This document shows, piece after piece, positions 31,901 through 44,460 of a stretch of 64,000 nt of DNA. The stretch's first letter is position 1; the number at the start of each line of letters is the position of its first letter. A model generated the notes under the pieces. That model was not told where the DNA came from. It ran no database searches and saw only the letters and a list, made by a program, of their open reading frames with translations. Made by a program: the position numbers and the translations under genes. The stretch comes from Osmia lignaria lignaria (Eukaryota > Arthropoda > Insecta > Hymenoptera > Megachilidae), in NCBI RefSeq assembly GCF_051020975.1, contig NC_135036.1:7192001-7256000 (forward strand). Direction: 5' to 3'.

Positions 31901-34900
31901 ATTTAAAATACTGTTAAATTGTTTTAAATTATACTGTTATCTTGACTTGTATACGAAATCAGGCAGACTATAGTGAAAACTGTGACTCAGCGAATTCTTT
32001 CAGATTATCACTTTCCATCTTGTAACCTTTCAGACACTGTACAAGTTGTTTTCCACTAATCTTTGTTTTCTTCGGCCGCTCGATGACGGGTTACAATGCC
32101 GACGATAGCTTTCACTTTGTTTCACCATTTCCTTTGAAGTTTCCGAGGACAAAACGGTTCGGTATTTCCTGTTACGGTTTCTGTAGAAACAACCAGCACT
32201 TTCATATTCAAGAACACCAAACCACTGGCATTGTGACCGAATAGAAGTCAGGTTATCGTACGGATCAGATTCCGAGAAAAGGACGAGGAATAAATCATAA
32301 ACCGTTGCGGAAGCACGACTTCTATCATCCACTCCGCTTTTCGTTCTTGCCAATAAAACTTTTGTTACTTCTTTTAATTCATTAAATCGTATTAACATGA
32401 AACGATTTATTAATAATAACAGTCATTCTGCAGAGTGCAACCGGATCCTTACAAAGTTTCCAGACTTTCATTCTCTACGGTGCTCGAACACGCATGCAAG
32501 CACACGCACAAACGCGCGTTTGCTCGCTCGCAAGGGTCTTAAACGGCACCGGTGCTCTCCGCAAAACAAGTGGTCTAGCCAGTCGAGCAAATTACCCACA
32601 CTCATTCCCCTCGTACGTACGCAAGGGAACGACGCCGGGACGTCTTCATTCGACATCGACAGCAGGCTGTAGTTACAATCGACGCCGACTTGTCCCGTTG
32701 CAAACAGGCAGCCGACATTTTTCCGGCCTCATGCACGATCGGACCCGTCGATAATTATCAAAGACTTCCATACTATGCTGTCCTTATCCTACCATACAGA
32801 CCCTTTCATTTTCCTCTTTTCCTCAAATACTAGCCTCTATCTTAAATTTCAAAAAATCAATCTCCTGTGACAAATTCTTCTGGGTCCTACAAAACAGCAA
32901 CACAAAAGACCCATGCTCCAGGAGTAACAGATACGAAAGGTCCAGAAAGAGACTCGCTTCTCCAGCGAACGTTTAAGCCATAAGAGCCGCTGGCTGGAAT
33001 TAATGAGGCACTAGTTTCCAGTAATGCTATTCGTGATAGGATCAGCGGATCAAAATGCAGATTTGTACGAGCGAAGCGTCCGGTACCGGTTCGATCGGCA
33101 CAAAACGCGCACGTTCGCGTGTTTAATGGTCCGGGAGTTGCTGCGTGTCGCGAGGGTCAACGCCGATGCATTTATATCTCACGGTTGCCGATGGGTGTGC
33201 GATTCTTTATCTGACATTTTTGAAATAACAACCTTTGAATAGCAAAGGACACTCGACATCGCTGCTAGAATCGAAAGAAGGTTGATCATCATCGATACGA
33301 TCATTCGTAACGGTGTACATTCTTTTTGATACGCGCTGTACATTTTCTATTTTCTTATACGAGGGCACAGTAGGCATAACGCAATCATTCTGCTCTCTTT
33401 TCCTTTTCCCTTCATTTCCTTGCATACCTCGACTAATGTAATTTCTTCCCATATGCGTAGCTACTTTAGAGGTTATGTCGCCATTCATTCCATCCAGATA
33501 GCGCCACTGTTGACCCGTGAAATTACATATGGAGAATTTCCTTCCCATCCCGTCCGGTTTTCCTTGCACGCGCACATCCGCGTGCTGTAATGATAGATAT
33601 CACAGCATCATTTATTGCTACGCGTGTAATGAGAATAGCAAACAGACACGCAATTTGATAAGCTTGTCAACCAACGTTACGGTTCATGCGTTCGTAGAAT
33701 TGAATAGGGACTACAGTTAGACCGAAAGGTAGTAGAAACCAGGACGTATTCACGCTTGCGGATACATCGAGAGGAAGACAAGAAGGAACGAATCTGTGTA
33801 TGAATGCATAGCTGGTAGAACTAGAGAAAGATAAAGTATCGGGTGAGACAAGAAGTATAATTTGTATACTATCATTCTTGTTTTCACTGGGTGGAAAATA
33901 GATTGATGTTAATAAGAATTCTGCGAGGAACCTAATCTAATTTTTCAAGTTCCCAGATTTGGTTGCATAAATGATTATCTAGGGCCTTGTCTTATTTAAG
34001 TACCATTTTGTCACATTAGTGAATGAAAATTAGTTTGCTTTGAAAATTTTGAAATTTTTTGAGATGGTTTAATGTTAAGGAATTATAGAAGCATGAACGA
34101 TGGCAGAACCATAAATGGTATACATTGTACACGTATGGATGTTAAAAATGATCGGACGAGTGTCCCCTCCGCAAGGCAGTAATAATTTTCAGCCCGGCTT
34201 TTCAGGAGCTTCGTTAAACGTCCTGAAGAGCTGTTCCCGTTAGAGGAATCCAACTGCTATGAGGAAGCGATGTCCTTTGTCTTGTCAGACGCGTTTCCTC
34301 GTTGAAGGTTCGTTCAGGCTTTGCGTCCCGGCCAATTCATAGGTTTGTTATGCCCACGATTTCCTCGATGCAATCTCGCCACGTTTTATGTTCTTGCACC
34401 GGCCACCGAGGAAAAACGAGCCGCGTGAAACGTGGCCGAACGACGTTGTCGCGGTAAAAACGTGGAAACGTGAACCAGGAATCGAGCGGTTTTTCCGACG
34501 GTTTTCGCGTACAACATCGAACTGAGAGTTTCGCAAATTCTGAAAGTGTTATGTTATCGGTCAGTAATTTGGAAGTTTGAAAAATTGCGAATTTAGAAAA
34601 TTGGAAATCTGAGAAGTTGCAAATTTGAGAAATTTGGAAAATTTAGGAGGTTGAGAATTAGAAAATTTGTAAATTTGAGAAATCGCAAATTTGGGAATTC
34701 TCCCATTTTTAAAAGCCACCCAAAGGAAAGGTGTTCAATATTTCTCAAATTTTAGTACCTATATCTATCCAATCACAATTCTCCACTGAAATAAATCTTC
34801 CTTCGAGAGCAAAAAAATGAAAGAACATTTAGCAACCGTTATACAGCTCCCGACGGAATTAATTAACATTTGGATGCTTAACATATATTAAAAAAACCAT

Positions 34901-37900
34901 CCATCTTAACCTAGACGAAATTCACAGAAACCCTGGTACCATATATCATAAATTTTGACATGTTCTTTCTTGATCACTATTTATACAGTTAATCTAACCT
35001 CATTAGAGAGCGTTGCAAAATTATCCAATACAAAATCATTGGTTCAAAGTTTCCAAAGAGATAAAAGAAGGAAACAATATCCTTCGGCGATGATACTTTT
35101 TTAAAAAACATACAGCATTCAAGGTTTTACTGGTTTTTGCGAACACCTTTAGAGACGACCTTTTCGTAGGAATATAAAAACCACGTAATCCTTAGAAATC
35201 ATTAAATAACTATAGAATTTTATCGACATAAATAATCGTTACATTTATAAAAATATACAATCAGCCAGTGATCGTTCATCTACGATAATATCTTCAAATT
35301 TATTTTCCTATGGTAAAATAAAGTATTGTATTCAGAATTGTTATGCAGCAGTTTCGATCGTTTATTCAATGCAAAAATAAATTCTGCAATATTGCAATTT
35401 TTTCGCATATCTACCGGTGCGTCTCCAGTGTCCCACGCTATAGACACGTAACTAATTGTAAGTTTCTCCCTCATTTATTCAGCGTCTATGACCCGCAAGC
35501 AGCACCAGCTACCAATTATCATAAAAATAACTCGATATAACGTTAAAAGGTCATAACGAGTACGTTGTCTCAGCTTTCACCGATCCTCCAAGCTGAGACT
35601 CACGGAAATCCTTATGCAACCCGGTGGAATTTCATTGCAACTTGGCCCGTGTACAATGAGTATGCCGGTGTTTCATAAATTTGTCTCATCCTCTACACTT
35701 TAGAGTACTATTACTCTCGGTCGATGCTTTCACATCGACATTTGGAACAGAGAATTCTGTTTGGCAATCTTTTCAAATTTAACAGAATACACTTTTGGTA
35801 AATGAAATCCTTAATTAAAAGATTGAAAAATAAGTCAAGTGATAGTTTGAAAAATCTCTAAGAACAGGAGGATATATCATGAGAGAAGGAAGTAAGCACA
35901 AAGAAAGCAACTGGCACCGGCGAGGCAACTAGGATTCTAATCCTAGCGGTACAAAGCGTGCGCGTTAATTACGTTGATTGATTTAAGCCTCGTCGCGGAG
36001 GATTTAAGAGGTTCACCGTGCACAGACCATAATACCTTTGCTGGCCCGCGTGTCTTACACAGTGTACCTTGCACGCGAGTGTGCAACGCTGACCGTGTAT
36101 AATTGCACCTCCTCGAAGAACGCGGCCGTGTATACACACGAGGCGTGCCTTTTGAATCATGTTCGGTTTATGCGTGGAATTATTAAAATGTAATGTACAA
36201 CAGTTCGACGTAATAAATCGAAACTGTTTTATTTACACATTCCCCACGGTTGTGTACCTCTGCCCAACACTGCGCGCATAGCAAAAATCTCGAAGAATTT
36301 AACAGTGCGCATACCATTTCGTATAAATAAATGTTTAAACATCGATTTCCAAATCGACCTTGCGAATAAGGTGGATACTTTCTAGAATCTAGATCGTTGC
36401 TTCATTTTTCTCTCGCTATGTTAAATGATGCTTGCAACTGGGCTACTGAAAGGATCATGGATCATTCGGTGAGCACTGACGAGGTTATAGAAATATATCT
36501 TACTTTCATTTCATTTTTCTAAAATATGCCTACTAATTATAGGTATATTTACCCGAGTATTGGATAAGCCTGCTAATTATACTTCAGAAATTATTGACAC
36601 ACGTGGGACGAATTCGGTCCCATCGGTGATCGAGATCAAAGGGGACCGCGATCATCCATCAAGCACACCCGGCTCGAACTCGATTTGCATTGCCACGTCC
36701 TCCAACTTCCCTTCGGGTTGTCCAGTTTCCTTGGGAGCCCGGAGGTAACCGGGATGACGCGTTCGATCGTCGTGCAGGAGATCGACGACGTCTCGGTTCA
36801 GATTAGAGCCGATAGTCGGCTCCGCCTAGCGAGATCCAGTTCGGATGGATGTCCTGCTAAGTTCGAAAAGGCGGGCCGGTCTGTTCGTCGCTGGAGGCCA
36901 GCTCGTTCCTTGGACGGCTTCTCGAATCGCATCGCGTTGATAGTAATTGAGACGTACGCGTCCTTGGGCCTCGAACGCGACGCCGCCCTGGGCATTATTC
37001 TCAACATGGCCTTCTTAATTAAGACCTAATGGCGGCTTTGGTCGCAGTTATCTCGCGCCGTTCATCTGGACAATTGATTTCCTCGTACTGAGTTCGATCC
37101 TCCCTTTTTGCCGGTTATTCATTCTCAAGTTTTCTGCCGAGGACATCTATTAAAATTTATGATCCTGTAGTTTGGTGCAAGCAGTGGCGAATTAAGGGAA
37201 GCTCTAAGGGAGGCTGCACCCCCAAATCAACCAAGAGGGGCCTCGAAGATAGCTCTGGGCCCCAGGAATCTTTATCCGGACCAGGGGATCACAAAATACC
37301 AATATATTTTTGCAAAATTTCATTTGATTTGAAAAGAAATAGAGTGGAACGATTAAATAGAAAATGTTGAAGAATCTCAAAGATAGCCCTAAGCTTCAGA
37401 AATCTTTATCCAGTCCTGGATCCACGATACCAATGTCAAATTTTTGAAATTTACTCTGCCGTCAAAAGTAACAAAGTGTAATGGTTAAATTGAAAATGAA
37501 GAAAATGAAGAAGTTTCCTTTGTTACTTTAGAACCCTTACACTTAAGGATGTATGCCCTGTTGTAGTTGGTTCAATTTAACAGATGTTCATCCGAAATGA
37601 ATCCGGAGTAAATCATAAACAAGGGCAGGTGTTATAATGTTGATCGTAAATTGTCCCCGTCAGTGGTACTGAAAACTTCACTGACAACAAGGGGAACTGG
37701 TTGGCTGGAGTTCGGTTAGGATCAGCAAGTCATATCCTGCGGACCCTGCAATTATTATCCAGAGAGAAACGCGTGTAATGAGCGATGGCAGGAACAATAA
37801 TTTTCGCAAGGCATCGACAGTGTTCGTTTATGGTTCCGAGTGAATTTAAATGGGTTAAGTTCCGAGATAGGGATCGTATAATATTGTTGCTCGTTAAAAT

Positions 37901-39320
37901 CCTTGAAAGAGTAGTTTGCTCGATTTTAATTGGTACACTTGTTCCATTAACTTCATTCTATATATTCCTATTATCATTTTTATCACTCCCCTCTTAATAT
38001 CTTTGTGTCTTAATAACAGAGGATGTTGCTAAATCGTCGATATAAGACCCGTGGGCTTGCAGAACTCGTTCAAATAAGCAATCAAATTGAAAATAATATA
38101 CGACGGATAATTAATCGTGATCAATAACATAGATAAAATTAAATACGATTAAGCCCTAAGACATTCCCTGGAAGAATTAAAATAAGAAATAGCATTCAGA
38201 AACAGTGAATGAGAAAATAAAAAATTTTTTTTACAAAATTATCATTCAATTCGATCCTTTCTTCGAAGTATCAACCAGCAAGGTTTCTTTCACGTTTCAG
38301 AGAAATATTTTTTATCGTCGATAATGGAGACGTTGTTCCAGTATCCACGAAGTAGAGGTATCTCATAAATGCAAATTCCAGGCCGACTGTCGATGACACG
38401 GCTATCCTTGGAAACACTTTTCCCTTGGACACCTCTTTCGTTTCTCTTGATCGAGATTTCTCCCTCCGGTCGGAAGGTATCTCGGAGAGCATTGCCCCCC
38501 TATCGAGTAATTACGGTTGCGCCACAGGTCAAAAAAAAAAATAAAAACGGATCCAAAAGCGTAAAAATTTTCCAAACGAAAGTCTATAAAAATAAAGGCA
38601 TAAAATTGTGCAACACGATAAAAACCGAACGCACTCCGCAGCACGGAAATCGAGCGGATCGTTTAACAAACAAAGGAACAAGCAGCTCGCGCCCGCAGCT
38701 GCAGCGCAGCGTACGCGTCGCGTCGTCGCGGTTGAAAATGCACAGCGAAAGATCGCACTTTTTCCTCGTCGACACACGCGCACGGCTTGTTGCGCTCGTT
38801 ATTTATAGCCGAGCGGTTTATTGAAAGTGAGAACACGATTGTTACCGTGAAAACGTTTCGTTCGTGCGCTCGCCGGACGTCCGTGTGTGCGAGGGGCGCG
38901 TTATTGCTTTACGGGGGCCTGGATTTCTCGAACGCGCCACCTCGGGAACCGGCCATAATAGAACAACCTTCGCGACATATCTACGAGCTTGACGGGGCAT
39001 TCGCAACTTCTTGACGACCTATTGTCCCCCGGGAAAATTCTGATTAAGCGGGTAACGATTTCGCGAAAGCGCGCTTGTTAACTGCGCGATTTGAACGCTT
39101 TGCCTTCCACTCGGCACTCGTTTGTTATGGGTAACTGCTGTGACATAGTTTGAAACGAGCGTGGACGTCGAAAGTTCGTGTCGAAACCAGATTATCTGGA
39201 ATTTTTTCCCAGAAGAAGGTCCTTTATTTTACGGCGCATTGTTTTGCGAGTTTGCAATATTTCGGCTGCGTTTCACAATGGCTACTAAAGTTATGCAATT
39301 TTAAGTATTTTTATTATTCG
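31901..39320. other. Intergenic, no supported gene
   Basis: Open frames without recognisable domains include 32030-32398 (-), 32397-32754 (+), 33207-33575 (-), 36685-37029 (+) and 38369-38824 (+). A degenerate poly-AAATTTGAGAA stretch lies at 34568-34698. An imperfect duplication lies at 37235-37440 (AAGATAGCYCT and CTTTATCCRG blocks about 136 bp apart). CpG-rich islands at 34150-34540, 36590-37080 and 38690-39010 may be regulatory. Confidence 0.45.
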
Positions 39321-39518
39321 AATAATTTGTATAACTTCGAATTTTTCTTTTGAATATTTGAATATTGATCCTTGAATTAAAATTGTGTCTCTCTCCATGG
39401 TCCGCCGTACGAGGGTTAATATATCCTCTACCGAGGATTCCAAGAATCGACCTAGAGTTATACTGCATTCCAAGGATTCGTGTTACAGAACAGTTTTAGC
39501 AGGTTTTAGCAGTTTTTA
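39321..39518 (+). repeat. Long direct repeat, left copy
   Basis: Starts AATAATTTGTATAACTTCG and ends CAGAACAGTTTTAGCAG, including CCATGGTCCGCCGTACGAGG and GAGGATTCCAAGAATCGACC. A right copy is at 40002-40190. Together they flank the 169-bp satellite array. Confidence 0.75.
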
Positions 39519-39529
39519 AAACGTGTAAA

Positions 39530-39965
39530 AAACGTTTCCTTTTAGAAAAAAAAATTCGGTAACCCATCTTTGCGAGATACGCGCTCAAAGTCGCTTAACC
39601 TCATTTATGTTATGGCCACCAGTAAATCCTATAAATTTTATTTGTTATTAGGAAAATGGCGATATATGAGAAGAAAAGTTCATAAAATGCGTGAAAAAAA
39701 AATTTTTTTATAGGGAAAATTTTTTCGGTAACCCATCTTTGCGAGATACGCGCTCAATGTCGCTTAACCTCATTTATGTTATGGCCACCAGTAAATCCTA
39801 TCAATTTTATTTGTTATTATGAAAATGGCGATATATGAGAAGAAAAGTTCATAACATGCGTGAAAAAAAATTTTTTTATAGGGAAAATTATTTCGGTAAC
39901 CCATCTTTCTGAAATCCACGCTGAATGTTGCTTAACTTCGGTGGATCTTATGACTATTGATAGAG
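39530..39965. repeat. 169-bp satellite array (CGGTAACCCATCTTT family)
   Basis: GTAACCCATCTTT starts at 39559, 39728 and 39896 (169- and 168-bp periods). The core GCGCTCAA-GTCGCTTAACCT and the tail AAAATGCGTGAAAAA are shared with the 187-bp array at 31.2 kb, but unit length and spacer sequence differ. Only a GCGA/TCGC remnant of the hairpin persists here. Confidence 0.88.
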
Positions 39966-40001
39966 CCTGTATAGTTAAGCCTACTTGCCTGTCCTATTTA
40001 G

Positions 40002-40190
40002 AATAATTTGTATAAATTCGAATTTTTATTTTGGACATTTCAAAATTAATTCTTGAATTAAAATTGTGCCTCTATTCGTGGTCCGCCGTCCGAGGGTTAA
40101 TATATACTGTACCGAGGATTCCAAGAATCGACCTAGAGTTATACTGCGTTCAAAGGATTCGCGTTACAGAACAGTTTTAGCAGTTTTTAA
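40002..40190 (+). repeat. Long direct repeat, right copy
   Basis: Matches 39321-39518 over its length with scattered differences (for example GTCCGCCGTCCGAGGG against GTCCGCCGTACGAGGG). It ends CAGAACAGTTTTAGCAG. Confidence 0.75.
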
Positions 40191-43100
40191 GCTGCGATAA
40201 ATTTCCTGTGTAAACGCCTGACACCAAGAACTCTTGGTTTGTCTTTACGGCCGGTGATCGAGCGTTCCTCGGCTCGAAAAATGTTTAGACACGTGTTAAG
40301 CATCTCTACGGTGATCTCTTCGAAACGTATCACCACTCTCGTCTAACTAGCCGACTGTCAGGCGTGATTGTTCGGATTCTTACCTCCGTAAATGCAAACG
40401 ATAAATGAGTTCACTGAACTTTCCGACATTCGTTAAAAGGCTTCCCTATCTCGTCGCGGTGAAATACACTCGCGCATACGTGGCTGCCGCGAGCCTGTGT
40501 GGGTGTAACGTTGCGCGCGGTCTCGGCCGTGTATGCATTACCGGCGGCCAGCTTTTTGCGCTCATATCAGTAATAGTAATCAGGATTTACTATCGTGCGG
40601 CCCGTTATTGCATCACTGCTTCGAATAGCTGCGACAAATGCTCTCAACGGAGTCGCTACGAGCGGGGCTCCGATCGCATTTGGGAGAAGGAAGAAATGAT
40701 GCGTTTCGTTTGATTTGGTTGAGACACTTGGACACAGTTGGGGTCATATTAGACCCTAGTATAGTGGGTGAGAGACAGAAAATACTGAGTTAAGTTAAGG
40801 AGAGACAGGGAGTACCAAGAAAAGCCAAGAAATTAAATATTAATTAAGAAAGTTTACAAGGGTTTCAGATTATTTGATTCTTTTTAATATTTTCGAAAAT
40901 TTCAGAAAACAAAATTTGTTGTTACAAATAAACAAAAATGAAGAAAATCAATCTAAATATTAATAGGATATTAATAAAATATAAATAAAATTATTTTGAC
41001 CCCTCTATTGAACAATTATGGTTGCACCACCGACTTTATGCAACATTGAACCTATTGTATTAAAGTTTAATTATTAAACATTGTTCTCAGCTAAAACTAT
41101 TATATTATCACAGCTCTATTCTGATAAAATTTCAATACCTAGTTGTGCGGAGTCACGTGTTGAACAACTTCGGTATCTGATATTACCTATTCAATACCGT
41201 CTACTTTAAATAGCCTTGATAGATTGAGTAAGAAGGCTCGTTAGAAAGCAAAATCTGCCAGAGTTTAGTAATCGAGATGCACACACGTGTATTTGTCCTA
41301 AGCAGTGGTCGCATGGACATCGACACTTTCGCAATGTGTTCCGCGTGCCCGGCGTGTCTTGTGGCCAGAATACCGTGCAATCGCCGCCGATCGCCGGAAT
41401 ATGCGATCTCGGCTTAGCGGACGAGATCCCGGTTCTACAATATTCGACCCTATGGAAAAGTCACGGGTGCGCGTGTGCGTACAAGCGTACAATCACGCGT
41501 ATCCGTGTCAAACGCGTCATTAGAGATTACAATCCCCCTGAATTACCGTAAGACGGTGAAAAACGAGAGAAACGCGGTACCGTTTTCAACACGCATGCCG
41601 AGCACACTGTAAAAAGTCGTCCATTAGAATACGCCATTAATGATGAGCTCTATGGATCGTGGAATCCTATTCGTTTAAACTAAAATTTCTTTTAACAGTT
41701 AGAACCATCACTCTTTTTATCCGTCGTTATATTTAATATAGAGTGTATTTCATTTTATATCGTTATACGAGAATGATTAATGATTAATTAAAGTCATTAT
41801 CAGCGTTGGATTAAGAGGAGATCTAAGGGGAGATCTAATTCTTCTATTTATTATGTCATCAAATATTAAATGAAATTCTTTTAGTATTGCCTATTTTTAA
41901 GATTAATTATTATTTAATTTTACTTAGAATAAATTTCAATTTTTTGATCAAGTTTATCAATCAAGGGAACCCTTGACGATTTGATAGCCCCGGGTATCAG
42001 AAATTTTAATTCTGTTCTGATTATTATACTTAATACTGTTTTATAATATCCGTTTCTGAAACTGAGGATCGATATAATTGGTAAATAACGATTGCTAAAA
42101 GAAAAAGACCCACGAAAATGGCATTAGGGGTGGCTTCCGGGTGGAGGATATTTCAAACTGACACGCGCGTTTAGATTCGCAGGCAGCCTTTTAGACAGGC
42201 GTTAACACCTCTTATCGGCCGTATCTTGGCTGCTTATGATAGATAGCTTGCGTAATGGTCGTAATGAAGCCTCTTTATTCTGTTAGCAAGAAGCGTAATA
42301 AACGACGGGGAAGCATCGGCCGGCAATTACGGACTCCCAGTGGAACGTTTTCCTCTCGCTTAGGATCGCAGGTAATATGTACATTCGCCGTGGAATTGGC
42401 GTTTTGAAAGTCATTGGAGAAATTGAATCCTTATCGACGCTTCGCATTCGGACCGGTAGCAGACGGCGGAATTATTTTTGTTTTTGTTAGAAGATCAATG
42501 AATCGCGAAACTGGGAATTATAAGAAACTGAGAAATACTTAGCGATCGGGGCGATACAGGGTTACTTTGATGCGTTATAAAAGAACAAAGTATGTAATGG
42601 ATTCAAGAATGAACCAGATTTCTTATCTTCAGAATGAAGAACAATCAGATCAAGGATGAGCATCAACGTAAAAGAGAAAATCAATTTAACGATTCATTAG
42701 TTCATTGGCTTTCTCTTAGTCGAGAGTATTCATAGGAAAGTTGAGTGGGCAATTTACAAACCAGTTCGTCTAGTCTTCGCTTCTAACAGTAGTGAAATTT
42801 ATGGGCACAGGTTTTGAACGACTTAAAAAACACTATTTATGACATGCTCTGATTTTTTTCTTTGAGCGTTTGAATATATATGATACTTAATATGTTGCAA
42901 AAAATTGATATACATTTTCCTCTTATGAAATTTATAAATATATTTCTAAACTAGAAATATCGTGTTAGTTAAGGGATGACTTATTTCAATGTATACTACT
43001 TGTATAGTACCAAGCATGGTGGACCTTAAGGAAAATGGTCCCATCACTGCCTATAATACTTAAGAATTTATCACCTCTTATACTTACTTTACACAAGATT

Positions 43101-44155
43101 AATTCAGAAAAAATTAATATATCTTTACAAAATTTAATTTATAACCTTGGTGGGAGTTCCTTCCTCCACATTACCAGTTTACCCTAAGGAAAGTTACTAT
43201 GCTCGATACTCTACATAATTTTCTCTGAAAAATAAATCACCAAATTGGATAACACAAAAAACCAGTGATTCAAATGGTAATAAAAGGATAATTCACTCGA
43301 AATGAACCCGATTCTTTTCTTGACATTTTCCCTTAACCCTGCAGTAGTCTAGTCCATGAATATGGAGCAAGTAGTTACATGAATAATAAGTGTTATCCAT
43401 TCATCACTTGTCAATATTACTGAACGTGTCAGGGAATAGATTGTTGAAGTGATTTGATGAAAATTAAAAAATTCTTTTGACTAGACATCTTTCAATATGC
43501 AACATGAAACTGAATATACTGTCAATAAATATCGACAGCATTGACAACATATATTGTTCGTCTGAAGGAACGAGCCACGCGATCCACCTTGGCCACACGT
43601 GCTAAATGAACGATGCACAAGAACGTGTGTAATACTCAGCTCGCGTGCGATCCAGCAAATGCTGGAAACGCTGGATCAAAGAAAAAATATCTCTGTATTC
43701 TGCCACCTCGCGGTACAGCCGCGTTGCAACAGATATAAATGAACGGTTAACCGGCGAGCGCAAATCCTGCACGAGAAATAATAGAGTTCCCGCGTATAAC
43801 CACTGACCGGCCTGTAACCGGTATTTAGAGGCATTCCTTCGCTGTCCCGCGATACACTCATAAAGCCGGTATGCCTCGAATTATCTCTGTTCGAGAGAGA
43901 AAAAAAAATTATCGAACAATGCCGTAGTAATATTAGCCGGGATCAACGGTGCTCGGACACGTGCGCTGCACTTTTATCGTGCGGGAAACGTTCGACGAAT
44001 TGCGCGAAATAAACCCTTTTACGGATAAGACATTCCGAAATTTCTTAAAAGTAGATAAAATATTGCTTATACAAAAATGGCAATGATTAGCCGAGTCTAG
44101 GGAAATAAATTTGGAATTTAGGAAAATGTAGTTGGATGTGTGTGAGTTTAAAGGT
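40191..44155. other. Intergenic, no supported gene
   Basis: GC-richer islands at 40200-40700, 41280-41640 and 42110-42480. Open frames 40405-40713, 41298-41551 and 43676-43861 have no recognisable domain. A dispersed CTATGCTCGATACTCTAC motif is at about 43197. Confidence 0.45.
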
Positions 44156-44460
44156 AGAGGTGTGCGAGAACTCGAAAATTTCGGATACCCGATACTCGAA
44201 CCCGACCCGAGCCGACCCGAATCGAATAATTGTAACCTGATCCGATGAGAATCAAACTGCATAATTGCAACCTGATTCGACCTGAACCGAATAGTTGCAA
44301 TCTGATCCGATCCGACCCGAACCGAATAGTTGCAATTTGATCCGATCCGACCCGAACTGAATAATTGCAATCTGATCCGACCCAAAACGAATAATTGCAA
44401 CTTGATCCGACTCGATCCGAATAGTTGCAACCTGATCCGCCCTGATCCTCCCACACCTCT
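44156..44460. mobile_element. Non-autonomous element with AGAGGTGTG ends and a CCGACCCGA-rich interior
   Basis: The left end is AGAGGTGTGCGAG. The right end CTCCCACACCTCT is its inverted match with one difference. The interior is a degenerate tandem repeat of GATCCGACCCGAACCGAATA and GTTGCAATCT-type units. GGTGTGCG-type ends are typical of hAT-like short elements (family assignment is inference). The minus-strand frames at 43933-44472 and 44148-44456 (repeated RIRLQLF / CNYSVRVGS) are read-throughs of this repeat. Confidence 0.55.

Noticed and set aside
32030..32398. 122-codon minus-strand frame
   Set aside because: Could be a decayed gene fragment, but nothing in it matches a family I can name and no splice partners were found.
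38369..38824. 151-codon + strand frame with overlapping minus-strand frames
   Set aside because: Low-complexity Lys-rich middle and no domain; the 38.69-39.01 kb part looks more like CpG-rich regulatory DNA.
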